DNA of 36,864 nucleotides from Bacteroidota bacterium (GTDB lineage Bacteria; Bacteroidota; Bacteroidia; Bacteroidales; VadinHA17), in assembly GCA_029564935.1 (NCBI GenBank), contig JAKQPD010000099.1, positions 1 through 36,864 of the forward strand, given 5' to 3'. The stretch's first letter is position 1; every line of letters begins with the position of its first letter. This document shows positions 9,201 through 16,034 of this stretch, piece after piece. The notes under the pieces were generated by a model. That model made no database searches. It worked only from the letters and a program-made list of their open reading frames with translations, and was not told where the DNA came from. The position numbers were made by a program, and so were the translations under genes.

Positions 9201-10798
9201 AGATCCTCCCTTATAGGATCTATAGGAGGATTAGTGACCTGGGCAAAAAGCTGTTTGAAATAATTGAAGAGCCGGCAGGGTTTCTCGGAAAGTACTACCA
9301 GAGGGATGTCGTTACCCATCGATCCGATAGGTTCATTCCCCGATGCTGCCATTTCCTTGATGATCTTCTCGGTATCCTCCACCGAATAATTGAATACAGT
9401 TGAATAGCTGCCATAATCGGCACCCATGTCAGCGGGAACAGTATGTCCTGTTTCAATCTCATCGAGAGTTACCATATTCTCCTGTATCCATCTCCCATAG
9501 GGAAATTCGGCTGCAAGCTTATTTTTAAGCTCTGCATCGTAATAAATCTTTCCTTCTTCAGTATCAACAAGCAGCATTTTGCCGGCTTTGAGACGCCCTT
9601 TTTCCTTTATTTCCCCGGGAGGAAATGTCAGGACTCCGGATTCGGATCCCATAACAATAAGATCACTGTTTGTTATCAGGTAACGTGATGGCCGGAGGCC
9701 GTTCCTGTCGAGCATACCGCCTATATATCTTCCGTCAGAAAATATGAGTGATGCCGGTCCATCCCATGGTTCCATGAAGGTGGAGTGATAATGAAAGAAA
9801 TCGCGCAGCTCCGGGGAAATTGGATTTTTTGCATTTATCGATTCGGGGATCAATACTGACATTGCATATGGTAATGATTTGCCGCTCATTACCAGAAACT
9901 CGAGAACATTATCAAGTGATGCCGAATCGCTCATTTCGGGCTCGATGACAGGATAAATCCTGGAAAGATCACCCAGCTTGTCAGAACGGAGAATTGATTC
10001 CCTTGCTTCCATCCACAACCTGTTACCTTTAATTGTATTGATCTCACCGTTATGACCAAGCATACGGAAGGGCTGGGCAAGGTCCCAGCCTGGAAAAGTA
10101 TTTGTACTGAACCTCGAATGGACAAGAGCTATTGCACTCTGCAATCTTTTATCCATGAGATCACAAAAGTATTCTCCCAGTTGGATCGATGTCAGCATCC
10201 CCTTGTAAACAAGGACTTTTGTAGAAAGACTAGGAATATAAAATGATTTTTTCTGACTGATCCCGGATTCACGGATAGCTCTTTCAGCTCTTTTCCTTAT
10301 TACATATAACCTGCGTTCCAGTTCATCCTGACTTATATCGGCTTCGAGAAGGATCTGTCTGATAAATGGTTCTGCAGCCAGAGATATTTCACCAAGAACT
10401 GAGTTATTGACCGGTACATCGCGGAATCCTATCAGGCTCACGCCTTCCTCCTTTATGATCGCGAGAAGTATCCTTTCACATTCTGCGGCGTCTTCTTTAT
10501 TGCGTGGAAGAAAAAGCAGACCGGTACCGAACTGACCCTGTGGAGGTAATTCATACCCCTGTATAAGATAATAATCACGTGGTATCTGGATCATGACACC
10601 TGCTCCGTCTCCTGTTTTACTGTCGGCCCCTTCCGCACCCCGGTGGGTCATGTTTCTTAAAATATCAAGACCCTGAGTGATAATGCTATGGGATTTCCTG
10701 CCCTTCAGATGAGCAACAAACCCTATCCCGCAACTGTCATGTTCAAATTCGCTACTGTACATGCTATTTATTCCGGACTGTTCAATTTCTTTTTTCAT
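6263..10798 (-). CDS. gltB: glutamate synthase large subunit GltB
   Basis: A 1511-residue subunit that hydrolyses glutamine in its N-terminal amidotransferase domain, tunnels ammonia, and reductively aminates 2-oxoglutarate at an FMN centre. The Ntn-type nucleophile is Cys23 in EHDSCGIGFVAHLKG, so the first 22 residues should be a cleaved propeptide. The 3Fe-4S cluster segment CIMMRKCHLNTCPAGVATQ lies at about residues 1114-1132, and the C-terminal GXGXG beta-helix (repeats such as GGRIIVV and GGRIVVLG) closes the protein. Length is normal (about 1500). A Met at residue 13 is an alternative start, but the call keeps the first Met, about 18 bases after the leader terminator T-run. It is the first gene of gltBD and diverges from zwf. 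Regulation: see the leader ORF and attenuator at 10817-10939. Confidence 0.96.
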   Translation of the reverse strand: MKKEIEQSGINSMYSSEFEHDSCGIGFVAHLKGRKSHSIITQGLDILRNMTHRGAEGADSKTGDGAGVMIQIPRDYYLIQGYELPPQGQFGTGLLFLPRNKEDAAECERILLAIIKEEGVSLIGFRDVPVNNSVLGEISLAAEPFIRQILLEADISQDELERRLYVIRKRAERAIRESGISQKKSFYIPSLSTKVLVYKGMLTSIQLGEYFCDLMDKRLQSAIALVHSRFSTNTFPGWDLAQPFRMLGHNGEINTIKGNRLWMEARESILRSDKLGDLSRIYPVIEPEMSDSASLDNVLEFLVMSGKSLPYAMSVLIPESINAKNPISPELRDFFHYHSTFMEPWDGPASLIFSDGRYIGGMLDRNGLRPSRYLITNSDLIVMGSESGVLTFPPGEIKEKGRLKAGKMLLVDTEEGKIYYDAELKNKLAAEFPYGRWIQENMVTLDEIETGHTVPADMGADYGSYSTVFNYSVEDTEKIIKEMAASGNEPIGSMGNDIPLVVLSEKPCRLFNYFKQLFAQVTNPPIDPIREDLVMTLSGYLGSLQQNLLDESPDKVKMVRFRNPVISNTYFQVVKNLRYKGFSSADLYMHFNPSEGAEGLERAVTRLCHDAEKAVDEGKNYIILSDRGINRDSAPIPSLLAVSAVHHYLIEKRKRMQIDIVVESAEPREVMHFALLFGYGASIINPYMSFAIIDKLVKNKAIQLDYQKAEANYINSINKGLLKIMSKMGISTLRSYRSSQIFEAVGIHRDVIDRYFAGTTSRIGGIGLEEITEEVLIPHRKAFSDDEGPRLLVEGVYSWRKHGEHHGWNPETVSLLQWSTRNGDRSIFRKYAGLADADTMKPGFIRGMLRWKKNPIPVEEVEPAENIMKRFVTGAMSYGAISLEAHETLALAMNSIGGRSNTGEGGEDPLRFKPKEDGSSTRSAIKQVASGRFGVTTEYLVNADEIQIKIAQGAKPGEGGQLPGHKIDKIIAKTRYSIPGITLISPPPHHDIYSIEDLAQLIFDLKNVNPDAKISVKLVSEAGVGTIAAGVTKAGADLITISGFEGGTGASPTSSIQHAGLPLELGLIETQQTLVMNNLRRKVMLQADGQLKTGRDIIMAALMGAEEYGFSTSALVVLGCIMMRKCHLNTCPAGVATQNPELRKRFMGKAGYLVNFFRFLAEDVREYLAELGFRSLDDIIGRLDLLERTTTNDNWKTKKLDLSSLLTVPAGAGTNPFRCIEKQGSKLENVLDLELIREANKAIHEGHPVNIEMNIRNTDRTTGAMLSGLVTRIHGPAGLPDGTIRCRFSGSAGQSFGAFLAPGIELRLEGDSNDYLGKGLSGGRIIVVPPPESSFEPDRNIIIGNTVLYGATRGEIYISGVAGERFGVRNSGAVAVVEGVGNHCCEYMTGGRIVVLGMTGSNFAAGMSGGIAYVFNESGNFDYFCNMGMVELSLVEESGDLKELQELIRRHYEYTGSRKAEMILKDPSRYLPMFIKVIPYDYKRVLSEQKLEEIKKKIADVEMDVEFGSRV

Positions 10799-10816
10799 CT
10801 GTTCGTAATTAAACTT

Positions 10817-10850
10817 AAAAAAACCGTTCTCTGCTTTTAAGAGAACGGTT
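10817..10850 (-). terminator. attenuator terminator in the gltB leader
   Basis: On the minus strand, a perfect 11-bp stem (AACCGTTCTCT at 10850-10840 pairing with AGAGAACGGTT at 10832-10822) with loop TAAAAGC is followed at once by T's (10821-10817; seven with the two at the stem end). It is an ideal intrinsic terminator, yet it sits only about 20 bases upstream of the gltB start and no other minus-strand gene precedes it. It must therefore act on the gltB leader transcript. Its 5' arm can instead pair with 10873-10881. Confidence 0.85.
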
Positions 10851-10939
10851 CTTCATGATTTTCTGACCACATACCATTCTCAGTAACAGTTAGTATTCCT
10901 GTTATTATTCCTAATGGCTGCTGATAATGTGGCTTTCAT
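10822..10939 (-). promoter_or_regulatory. predicted ribosome-mediated attenuator controlling gltBD
   Basis: Three mutually exclusive pairings can be drawn by hand on the minus-strand transcript. Segment 1:2 pairs CCATT (10917-10913, inside the leader ORF) with AATGG (10878-10874), with an inner TAACAG/CTGTTA stem (10904-10899 with 10889-10884). Segment 2:3 pairs GAGAATGGT (10881-10873, overlapping the leader stop codon) with ACCGTTCTC (10849-10841): 9 bp with one G-U pair. Segment 3:4 is the terminator. A ribosome stalled on the Asn codons would cover segment 1, free segment 2 to pair with 3 and let transcription enter gltB. A ribosome reaching the stop would cover segment 2 and permit termination. 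The pairings are seen; the mechanism is inferred from classical trp/his-type attenuation. Confidence 0.7.
10880..10939 (-). CDS. gltB leader peptide, 19 residues, Asn-rich
   Basis: A short ORF with ATG at 10939-10937 and TGA at 10882-10880 encodes MKATLSAAIRNNNRNTNCY. Five of seven consecutive codons (residues 11-17) are Asn (AAT, AAT, AAC, then AAT and AAC), interrupted by Arg AGG and Thr ACT. The ORF begins about 18 bases after the expected transcription start from the TATATTTG box and ends 29 bases before the terminator hairpin, the spacing expected of an attenuation leader. There is no Shine-Dalgarno, normal in this phylum. The inferred signal is the level of charged Asn-tRNA, or general slowing of translation under nitrogen shortage. 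I know of no named family for this peptide. Confidence 0.65.
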   Translation of the reverse strand: MKATLSAAIRNNNRNTNCY

Positions 10940-10963
10940 TCAGGTAAAATTTAAATTCTGATG

Positions 10964-10971
10964 CAAATATA
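10964..10971 (-). promoter_or_regulatory. candidate gltB promoter -7 box (TATATTTG)
   Basis: On the minus strand TATATTTG matches the Bacteroidota -7 consensus TAnnTTTG exactly. It would start transcription near 10957, just before the leader ORF. A TTTG at 10988-10985 is only 13 bases upstream, shorter than the usual spacing to the -33 element, so only the -7 box is well supported. The surrounding 10972-11100 is very AT-rich. Confidence 0.5.
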
Positions 10972-11147
10972 TTATAAAAACTATCAAAATGGTTTAAAAA
11001 GATGTAAAAAAATTAATAAAATATTGAAAATATATCAAAAACATGTTAAATATATAATAAAGGTATGGGCTGTCAGAAATACCCTGTAAAATATTTACAA
11101 TGATCAGGTTTGATTTTTAATTAACTTACCGCATTTATTTGAATAAT

Positions 11148-12674
11148 ATGGAACAAACCGGCAGCCTTACTCTTGTGATCTTTGGTGCATCCGGCGACCT
11201 TACTTCCCGGAAACTCATACCGGCATTGTTTTCAATGAAGGGACAGAAACTTCTGCCACAGAAGTTTGCGATCCTGGGAACCGGACGTACTCATTTTACT
11301 GAGGATAATTTCAGGGAAAAAATGAAGGAGAGCATTTTTGCTTTCTCAGAAGAGAAGAACCCTGATCGTCGTCTGGCTGAAGGTTTTACAAATAGTATAT
11401 TTTATCTTCCGATGGACAGTTCAGCAGAGGAGGAATACATCAGGCTCAGGGGGAAGCTTGATAAGCTTAATTCATCCTTTGATACAGGAGAGAACTATAT
11501 TTTCTATTTTGCCACACCTCCGGCAATGTATGAAATAATTGCCCGGAACCTGGCAAAAGCCGGACTGGCTGATCAGACAAACGGGTTCAGAAGATTCATT
11601 ATAGAAAAGCCTTTCGGTTATGATTACAGGTCGGCTGTGGAGCTGAACAGAAAGCTTCATGAGCTTGTTGAAGAGGACCAGATTTACAGGATTGATCATT
11701 ATCTTGGCAAGGAAACAGTTCAGAATGTGCTTGTTACCAGGTTTGCCAATGGTATATTCGAGCCTTTATGGAACCGGAATTATATCCACAGGGTTGAAAT
11801 TACTGCTGCAGAGAGTATAGGAGTGGAGAACAGGGGAGGTTATTATGATTCATCAGGAGCGCTTAGGGATATGGTGCAGAACCATCTTCTTCAGATGGTC
11901 GGGCTGACAGCTATGGAACCTCCTTCATCCCTTAGTCCGGATGCAATCCGAAACGAAATTCTCAAGGTCTTTCAGTCTCTCCAGCCCCTCCATGAAGCTG
12001 AGGTATCGGAAAATGTCATCAGGGGACAGTATACAGGATCAAAGATCCGGGGTGATGTTGTAACGGGATACAGATCGGAAAAAGGAGTGCCCGGAGATTC
12101 CAGGACCGAGACTTATATAGCAATGAGGTTCTTTATAAATAACTGGCGATGGGGAGGAGTACCTTTCTATATGCGTACAGGTAAGAGACTTCCGACAAGG
12201 GTTACAGAAATAGTTATCCACTTTAAAAGAACTCCGCATCACCTCTTTCAGAGGCATGACGGTATCACGACATCAAATCAGCTCATAATCCGTATCCAGC
12301 CCGATGAAGGCATTCTTCTTAAATTTGATATGAAGGAGCCCGGATCCGGATTTAATGTTAAAAATGTAAATATGGATTTCCGGTACAGTCAGCTGGCAAA
12401 TATCAGGGTACCTTCGGCATATGAAAGACTGCTGTATGATGTGATGACAGGCGACCCAACCCTCTTTTCACGTGATGATGAAGTTGAAACAGCATGGAAA
12501 TTCCTGGAACCTGTGCAGAATGCCTGGGTAAACAACCCCGGGATTAAGGTCTTCGGATACCCTGCAGGAACCTGGGGCCCGGAGATATCAGACAACCTTA
12601 TGGGAGGATGCGGCCTGACCTGGAGATACCCCTGCAGGAACCTTGCCGAAGACGGCAACTTTTGCGAATTATAA
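11148..12674 (+). CDS. zwf: glucose-6-phosphate 1-dehydrogenase
   Basis: A cytoplasmic enzyme that oxidises glucose 6-phosphate to 6-phosphogluconolactone and reduces NADP+, the first step of the oxidative pentose phosphate pathway. The N-terminal nucleotide-binding motif GASGDLTSRKL is seen near residues 11-21, and the active-site signature RIDHYLGKETVQN carries the catalytic His in the middle of the protein. The C-terminal region has conserved segments such as YMRTGKRLP and ends WKFLEPVQNAW. Length is 508 residues, usual for the family. I chose ATG 11148; a TTG nine bases upstream (11139) would add three residues, but ATG is likelier. pgl follows after a 33-base gap filled with a hexamer repeat, so the two reactions are encoded together. 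No gnd is in the window. Confidence 0.95.
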   Translation: MEQTGSLTLVIFGASGDLTSRKLIPALFSMKGQKLLPQKFAILGTGRTHFTEDNFREKMKESIFAFSEEKNPDRRLAEGFTNSIFYLPMDSSAEEEYIRLRGKLDKLNSSFDTGENYIFYFATPPAMYEIIARNLAKAGLADQTNGFRRFIIEKPFGYDYRSAVELNRKLHELVEEDQIYRIDHYLGKETVQNVLVTRFANGIFEPLWNRNYIHRVEITAAESIGVENRGGYYDSSGALRDMVQNHLLQMVGLTAMEPPSSLSPDAIRNEILKVFQSLQPLHEAEVSENVIRGQYTGSKIRGDVVTGYRSEKGVPGDSRTETYIAMRFFINNWRWGGVPFYMRTGKRLPTRVTEIVIHFKRTPHHLFQRHDGITTSNQLIIRIQPDEGILLKFDMKEPGSGFNVKNVNMDFRYSQLANIRVPSAYERLLYDVMTGDPTLFSRDDEVETAWKFLEPVQNAWVNNPGIKVFGYPAGTWGPEISDNLMGGCGLTWRYPCRNLAEDGNFCEL

Positions 12675-12704
12675 CTCAACCTCAACCTCAACCTCAACCT
12701 CAAC
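12675..12704 (+). repeat. five perfect CTCAAC tandem repeats between zwf and pgl
   Basis: The hexamer CTCAAC is repeated five times without a mismatch directly after the zwf stop codon and ends three bases before the GTG start of pgl. It fills the whole position of a ribosome-binding region. Slipped-strand changes in copy number would alter the zwf-pgl spacing in 6-base steps without affecting either reading frame. Confidence 0.9.
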
Positions 12705-12707
12705 CCT

Positions 12708-13433
12708 GTGAAGAGACAATACAAAATCTACTCCGGCCCTGCCAGCCTTGCAGAAGCCTTTGCTGAGGAGCTTATAAATGAGATGAGGCAGGCAGCTGAA
12801 AACAAAACTCCGTTTACACTTGCTCTTTCCGGAGGAAGTACTCCGGGTATACTTTATTCTGTTCTTGCAGAAAAATACAGAAGGGCAGTGGACTGGAATT
12901 ACGTACATTTTTTCTGGGGCGATGAGCGATGCGTACCTCCTGACCATCCTGAAAGTAATTTCGGGGCAGCCAGCTCACTATTCCTGGGCAGGATTGAAAT
13001 TCCTGAAACGAATATCCACAGGATCAGGGGAGAGGCAGACCCGGCCGTCGAAGCCTTAAGATATTCAGGGGAGATCATTGCAAATACCCGTTCTTTTGAG
13101 GGGCTTCCTGTTTTTGATCATATTATCCTGGGTATGGGCGAAGACGGTCATACAGTTTCAATATTCCCATCAGATTCCGGATCATTTTTCTCAGATAAAA
13201 TATGTGAAGTGGCAACTCATCCTGTGAGCGGACAAAAACGGGTTACGATTACAGGAAAAGTTATCAACAGTTCCGACGCGGTCACCTTCCTTGTTACCGG
13301 TCATTCGAAAGCCGGGATGATTGAGCAGATATTTAAAACCAACCGGGAATTTCCGGCATCATTAGTGCTTCCTGCAAACGGCAGGATTACCTGGCTGCTC
13401 GATGAAGAAGCTGCAAGTTTTCTGGTTCGATGA
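12708..13433 (+). CDS. pgl: 6-phosphogluconolactonase
   Basis: A 241-residue enzyme that hydrolyses 6-phosphogluconolactone to 6-phosphogluconate, the second step of the oxidative pentose phosphate pathway. Family motifs are clear: FTLALSGGSTPGILYSVL near residues 36-53 for the phosphosugar site, then HFFWGDERCVPPDHPESNFG, and the GMGEDGHTVSIFP loop with the active-site His. Length is normal (about 230-250). The start is GTG at 12708, placed immediately after the CTCAAC repeat tract; no in-frame ATG upstream is available, since the zwf stop is 33 bases away. It follows zwf and is very probably co-transcribed. Confidence 0.94.
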   Translation: MKRQYKIYSGPASLAEAFAEELINEMRQAAENKTPFTLALSGGSTPGILYSVLAEKYRRAVDWNYVHFFWGDERCVPPDHPESNFGAASSLFLGRIEIPETNIHRIRGEADPAVEALRYSGEIIANTRSFEGLPVFDHIILGMGEDGHTVSIFPSDSGSFFSDKICEVATHPVSGQKRVTITGKVINSSDAVTFLVTGHSKAGMIEQIFKTNREFPASLVLPANGRITWLLDEEAASFLVR

Positions 13434-13515
13434 TTATACTGTTAAAAACTTATAAGAGTTTAATAACAATGAATTTTTTATATTGATCCAATTGTCGAAT
13501 CAAAACAATATTGTC

Positions 13516-13626
13516 ATGTCACACGAAAAAGCAAAGCAACAGGAAAAGGTAAAGAAAAAAGCCACAAAAACGTTAAAAGAAAAACGTGTTGCCAAGAAAG
13601 CAAAGAAAGCCGATAAGAAAAAATAG
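13516..13626 (+). CDS. short Lys-rich basic protein, 36 residues, unknown function
   Basis: ATG 13516 to TAG 13624-13626 gives a 36-residue peptide that starts MSHEKAKQQEKVKKKATKTL and ends in repeated AKK units with KKK at the C-terminus. About 45 percent of residues are Lys. It contains no hydrophobic segment and looks like a soluble, possibly nucleic-acid- or ribosome-associated coil or helix. It lies 82 bases downstream of pgl on the same strand and upstream of the terminator at 13695-13726. Similar tiny Lys/Ala-rich ORFs are common in Bacteroidota, but I recognise no named family. Compositional bias is the only evidence besides an intact frame, so it may not be translated. Confidence 0.5.
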   Translation: MSHEKAKQQEKVKKKATKTLKEKRVAKKAKKADKKK

Positions 13627-13694
13627 AATTCAGTTTATATTAACCGGCTTTTACAAGTTTTGCCAGCAGGTCCGGTGAGTCCTGCAGGTTATAA

Positions 13695-13726
13695 AAAGAA
13701 GAGGCTGTCGTAACAGCCTCTTCTTT
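13695..13726. terminator. bidirectional intrinsic terminator
   Basis: A perfect 13-bp stem (AAAGAAGAGGCTG at 13695-13707 with CAGCCTCTTCTTT at 13714-13726) closes a 6-base loop. A T-rich run follows on the plus strand and an A-run precedes it, so it serves both the zwf-pgl side and the converging cold-shock gene. Confidence 0.88.
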
Positions 13727-13737
13727 ATTTTCATTTC

Positions 13738-13932
13738 TTATTGTACCTTTTTTACATTCACAGCATTAATGCCTTTTTTCCCCTCTGCAAGTTCAAATGT
13801 AACCTGGTCATTTTCCTTGATCTTGTCTACGAGGCCTGATGCATGTACAAAATATTCATTATCCGAATCAGCATCTTTGATGAATCCGAATCCTTTTGAT
13901 ACATTAAAGAATTTAACAGTTCCTTTGTTCAT
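13738..13932 (-). CDS. cold-shock domain protein (CspA family)
   Basis: A 64-residue single cold-shock domain that binds single-stranded RNA or DNA and acts as an RNA chaperone. The RNP1 motif KGFGFI (residues 13-18) and the RNP2-like motif YFVHAS (residues 27-32) are both present. RNP2 has Tyr and Ala where many Csps have Val and Phe. Length matches the family (64-70). It ends on the bidirectional terminator at 13695-13726 and diverges from speA. The leader before the ATG is AT-rich and short, with no long structured cold-shock 5' region, so strong cold induction is not obvious from sequence. Confidence 0.93.
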   Translation of the reverse strand: MNKGTVKFFNVSKGFGFIKDADSDNEYFVHASGLVDKIKENDQVTFELAEGKKGINAVNVKKVQ

Positions 13933-14015
13933 TGTAATCGTGTTTTAAAATTAAGGGCGCTAAATTACATATTTTTATTGATATATTTTTTCTTATTCAT
14001 ATGTTATTTTAATAA

Positions 14016-14052
14016 CATTGCAAATTATTTCTACTATGACAGATTTGCAATG
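14016..14052 (+). promoter_or_regulatory. hairpin that encloses the speA start codon
   Basis: CATTGCAAAT (14016-14025) and ATTTGCAATG (14043-14052) are perfect reverse complements, 10 bp around a 17-base loop. The right arm ends with the entire ATG of speA. Just before it, GTTATT/AATAAC (14003-14016) forms a second tight inverted repeat. Either the stem masks the start codon in the mRNA or the dyad is a DNA operator; the sequence alone does not decide. Confidence 0.5.
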
Positions 14053-15942
14053 AGAAAATGGCGTGTTGAAGATTCGGCTGAGCTATATAACATAAACGGG
14101 TGGGGAGTCGATTATTTTTCAATAAATGACAAGGGAAACATTATAGTTACACCTCAGAAGAATGGTATCAGTGTTGATCTGAAAGACCTTATCGACGAGC
14201 TTGTTCTGAGGGATGTTTCAACTCCTGTACTTGTAAGATTCCCCGATATTCTCGACGACAGGATCATCAGCATTTCGAACTGCTTTAAGAAAGCATCGGA
14301 GGAATATGATTATAAGGCCCAGAATTTCATAATTTACCCTATAAAGGTAAATCAGATGAGACCTGTTGTTGAAGAAATCGTAAGTCATGGCAAGAAATTC
14401 AACATAGGCCTTGAAGCAGGATCAAAACCTGAGCTTCATGCTGTAATTGCAATTAATACTGATCCTGAGTCGCTTATTATCTGTAATGGTTATAAGGACG
14501 AGGATTATATAGAGCTTGCCCTTCTTGCCCAGAAAATGGGTAAAAGGATCTTCATTGTAGTTGAGAAATTAAATGAACTGAAGCTGATCAATTCTATTTC
14601 AAGGCGGTTAAAGGTGAAGCCTAATATCGGGATAAGGATTAAGCTTGCCAGCAGCGGGAGCGGTAAATGGGAAGAATCGGGAGGTGATATAAGCAAGTTC
14701 GGACTCACATCAAGTGAACTGCTTGAAGCGATCGACTATATTGAGAGAAATAAGATGAAGGGATCCATACGCCTCATTCATTTCCATATCGGCAGCCAGG
14801 TTACAAAGATCAGAAGGATCAAAACGGCTCTAAGGGAAGCATCACAGTTCTATGTTCAGCTTCGTAAGCTCGGCTTTAACGTTGAATTTGTCGACATCGG
14901 AGGTGGTCTGGGTGTTGATTATGACGGAACTGGTTCTTCAAACAGTGAGAGCAGTATAAATTATACCCTGCAGGAATATGTTAATGACTCGGTAAGCACT
15001 TTTGTTGACGCCAGTAATAAGAATAACATTCCGCATCCGAATGTTATTACAGAATCGGGCAGATCACTTACCGCACATCACTCGGTACTTATTTTTGAGG
15101 TTCTTGAGACCACCACATTGCCTGAGTGGGATGTGGAGGAGGCAATAAATGAAAGCGACCATGAGCTTGTTAAGGAAATCTATGGCCTGTGGGATAATTT
15201 CAGCCAGCCAAGGATGCTCGAGACATGGCATGACGCACAGCAGATCCGCGAGGAAGCCCTCGACCGTTTCAGCCTTGGGATCATTGACCTTAAAACACGC
15301 GCACAGATCGAAAGACTTTTCTGGTCAGTCGCCAGGAAGATATACCAGATCGCAGGCAAAGCCAGACATGTCCCGGAAGAATTACGACAGATATCCAGGA
15401 TATTGTCAGATAAATATTTCTGCAATTTTTCTCTGTTCCAGTCACTTCCCGACGCATGGGCCATCGACCAGATCTTCCCTATTGTGCCGATACACAGGCT
15501 TAATGAGCAGCCAACAGTAGCTTCAACAATACAGGATATGACATGTGACTCCGACGGTAAGATAGATAATTTCATTGCAACCAGAAATAATTCACATTAT
15601 CTGCCCGTCCACCAGTTAAAACAAAAAGAACCTTATTACCTTGGAGTGTTCCTTGTTGGTGCTTACCAGGAAATCCTCGGTGACCTTCATAATCTTTTCG
15701 GCGATACAAATGCAGTTCATGTTTCGGTTGAAGAGGATGGATACAAAATAGACCAGATTATCGATGGCGAAACAATAGCAGAAGTACTTGAATATGTCCA
15801 GTATAATCCGAAAAAGATGGTGCGGACTGTCGAATCATGGGTTACGTCATCGGTAAAATCGGGTATCATTACAGTCGAGGAAGGAAGAGAATTCCTTTCA
15901 AATTACAGGTCGGGATTATATGGTTATACATACCTTGAATAA
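14050..15942 (+). CDS. speA: biosynthetic arginine decarboxylase SpeA
   Basis: A PLP enzyme that decarboxylates arginine to agmatine, the entry to putrescine and spermidine. It belongs to the fold III (alanine-racemase-like) group; the PLP lysine is Lys99 in IIYPIKVNQMRPV. Other expected motifs are GSKPEL, HFHIGSQ, FVDIGGGLGVDYDG and, near the C-terminus, the active-site Cys in DMTCDSDGKIDNF. The start at ATG 14050 gives MRKWRVEDSAELY and 630 residues, the family length. The frame stays open upstream to 13978, but that extension is hydrophobic, AT-rich and unlike the family. It diverges from the cold-shock gene and has a hairpin over its start codon. No agmatine-processing gene lies next to it. 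Confidence 0.95.
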   Translation: MRKWRVEDSAELYNINGWGVDYFSINDKGNIIVTPQKNGISVDLKDLIDELVLRDVSTPVLVRFPDILDDRIISISNCFKKASEEYDYKAQNFIIYPIKVNQMRPVVEEIVSHGKKFNIGLEAGSKPELHAVIAINTDPESLIICNGYKDEDYIELALLAQKMGKRIFIVVEKLNELKLINSISRRLKVKPNIGIRIKLASSGSGKWEESGGDISKFGLTSSELLEAIDYIERNKMKGSIRLIHFHIGSQVTKIRRIKTALREASQFYVQLRKLGFNVEFVDIGGGLGVDYDGTGSSNSESSINYTLQEYVNDSVSTFVDASNKNNIPHPNVITESGRSLTAHHSVLIFEVLETTTLPEWDVEEAINESDHELVKEIYGLWDNFSQPRMLETWHDAQQIREEALDRFSLGIIDLKTRAQIERLFWSVARKIYQIAGKARHVPEELRQISRILSDKYFCNFSLFQSLPDAWAIDQIFPIVPIHRLNEQPTVASTIQDMTCDSDGKIDNFIATRNNSHYLPVHQLKQKEPYYLGVFLVGAYQEILGDLHNLFGDTNAVHVSVEEDGYKIDQIIDGETIAEVLEYVQYNPKKMVRTVESWVTSSVKSGIITVEEGREFLSNYRSGLYGYTYLE

Positions 15943-16034
15943 TGACTTCATTTATTTATTAAAAATTTCTTCCGGCCCTTCGATTTTTTTTCTAACTTGT
16001 AGTGCTTAACTATAAACATCTAAACTTTATTACT

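Noticed and set aside
12669-12947. Minus-strand frame containing an EVEVEV repeat over the CTCAAC tract
   Set aside because: The repeat peptide is only a translation of the hexamer tract, and the rest is antisense to pgl.
13978-14049. N-terminal extension of speA from an upstream ATG
   Set aside because: The 24 added residues are hydrophobic, come from AT-rich leader DNA and do not resemble SpeA; ATG 14050 gives the normal length.
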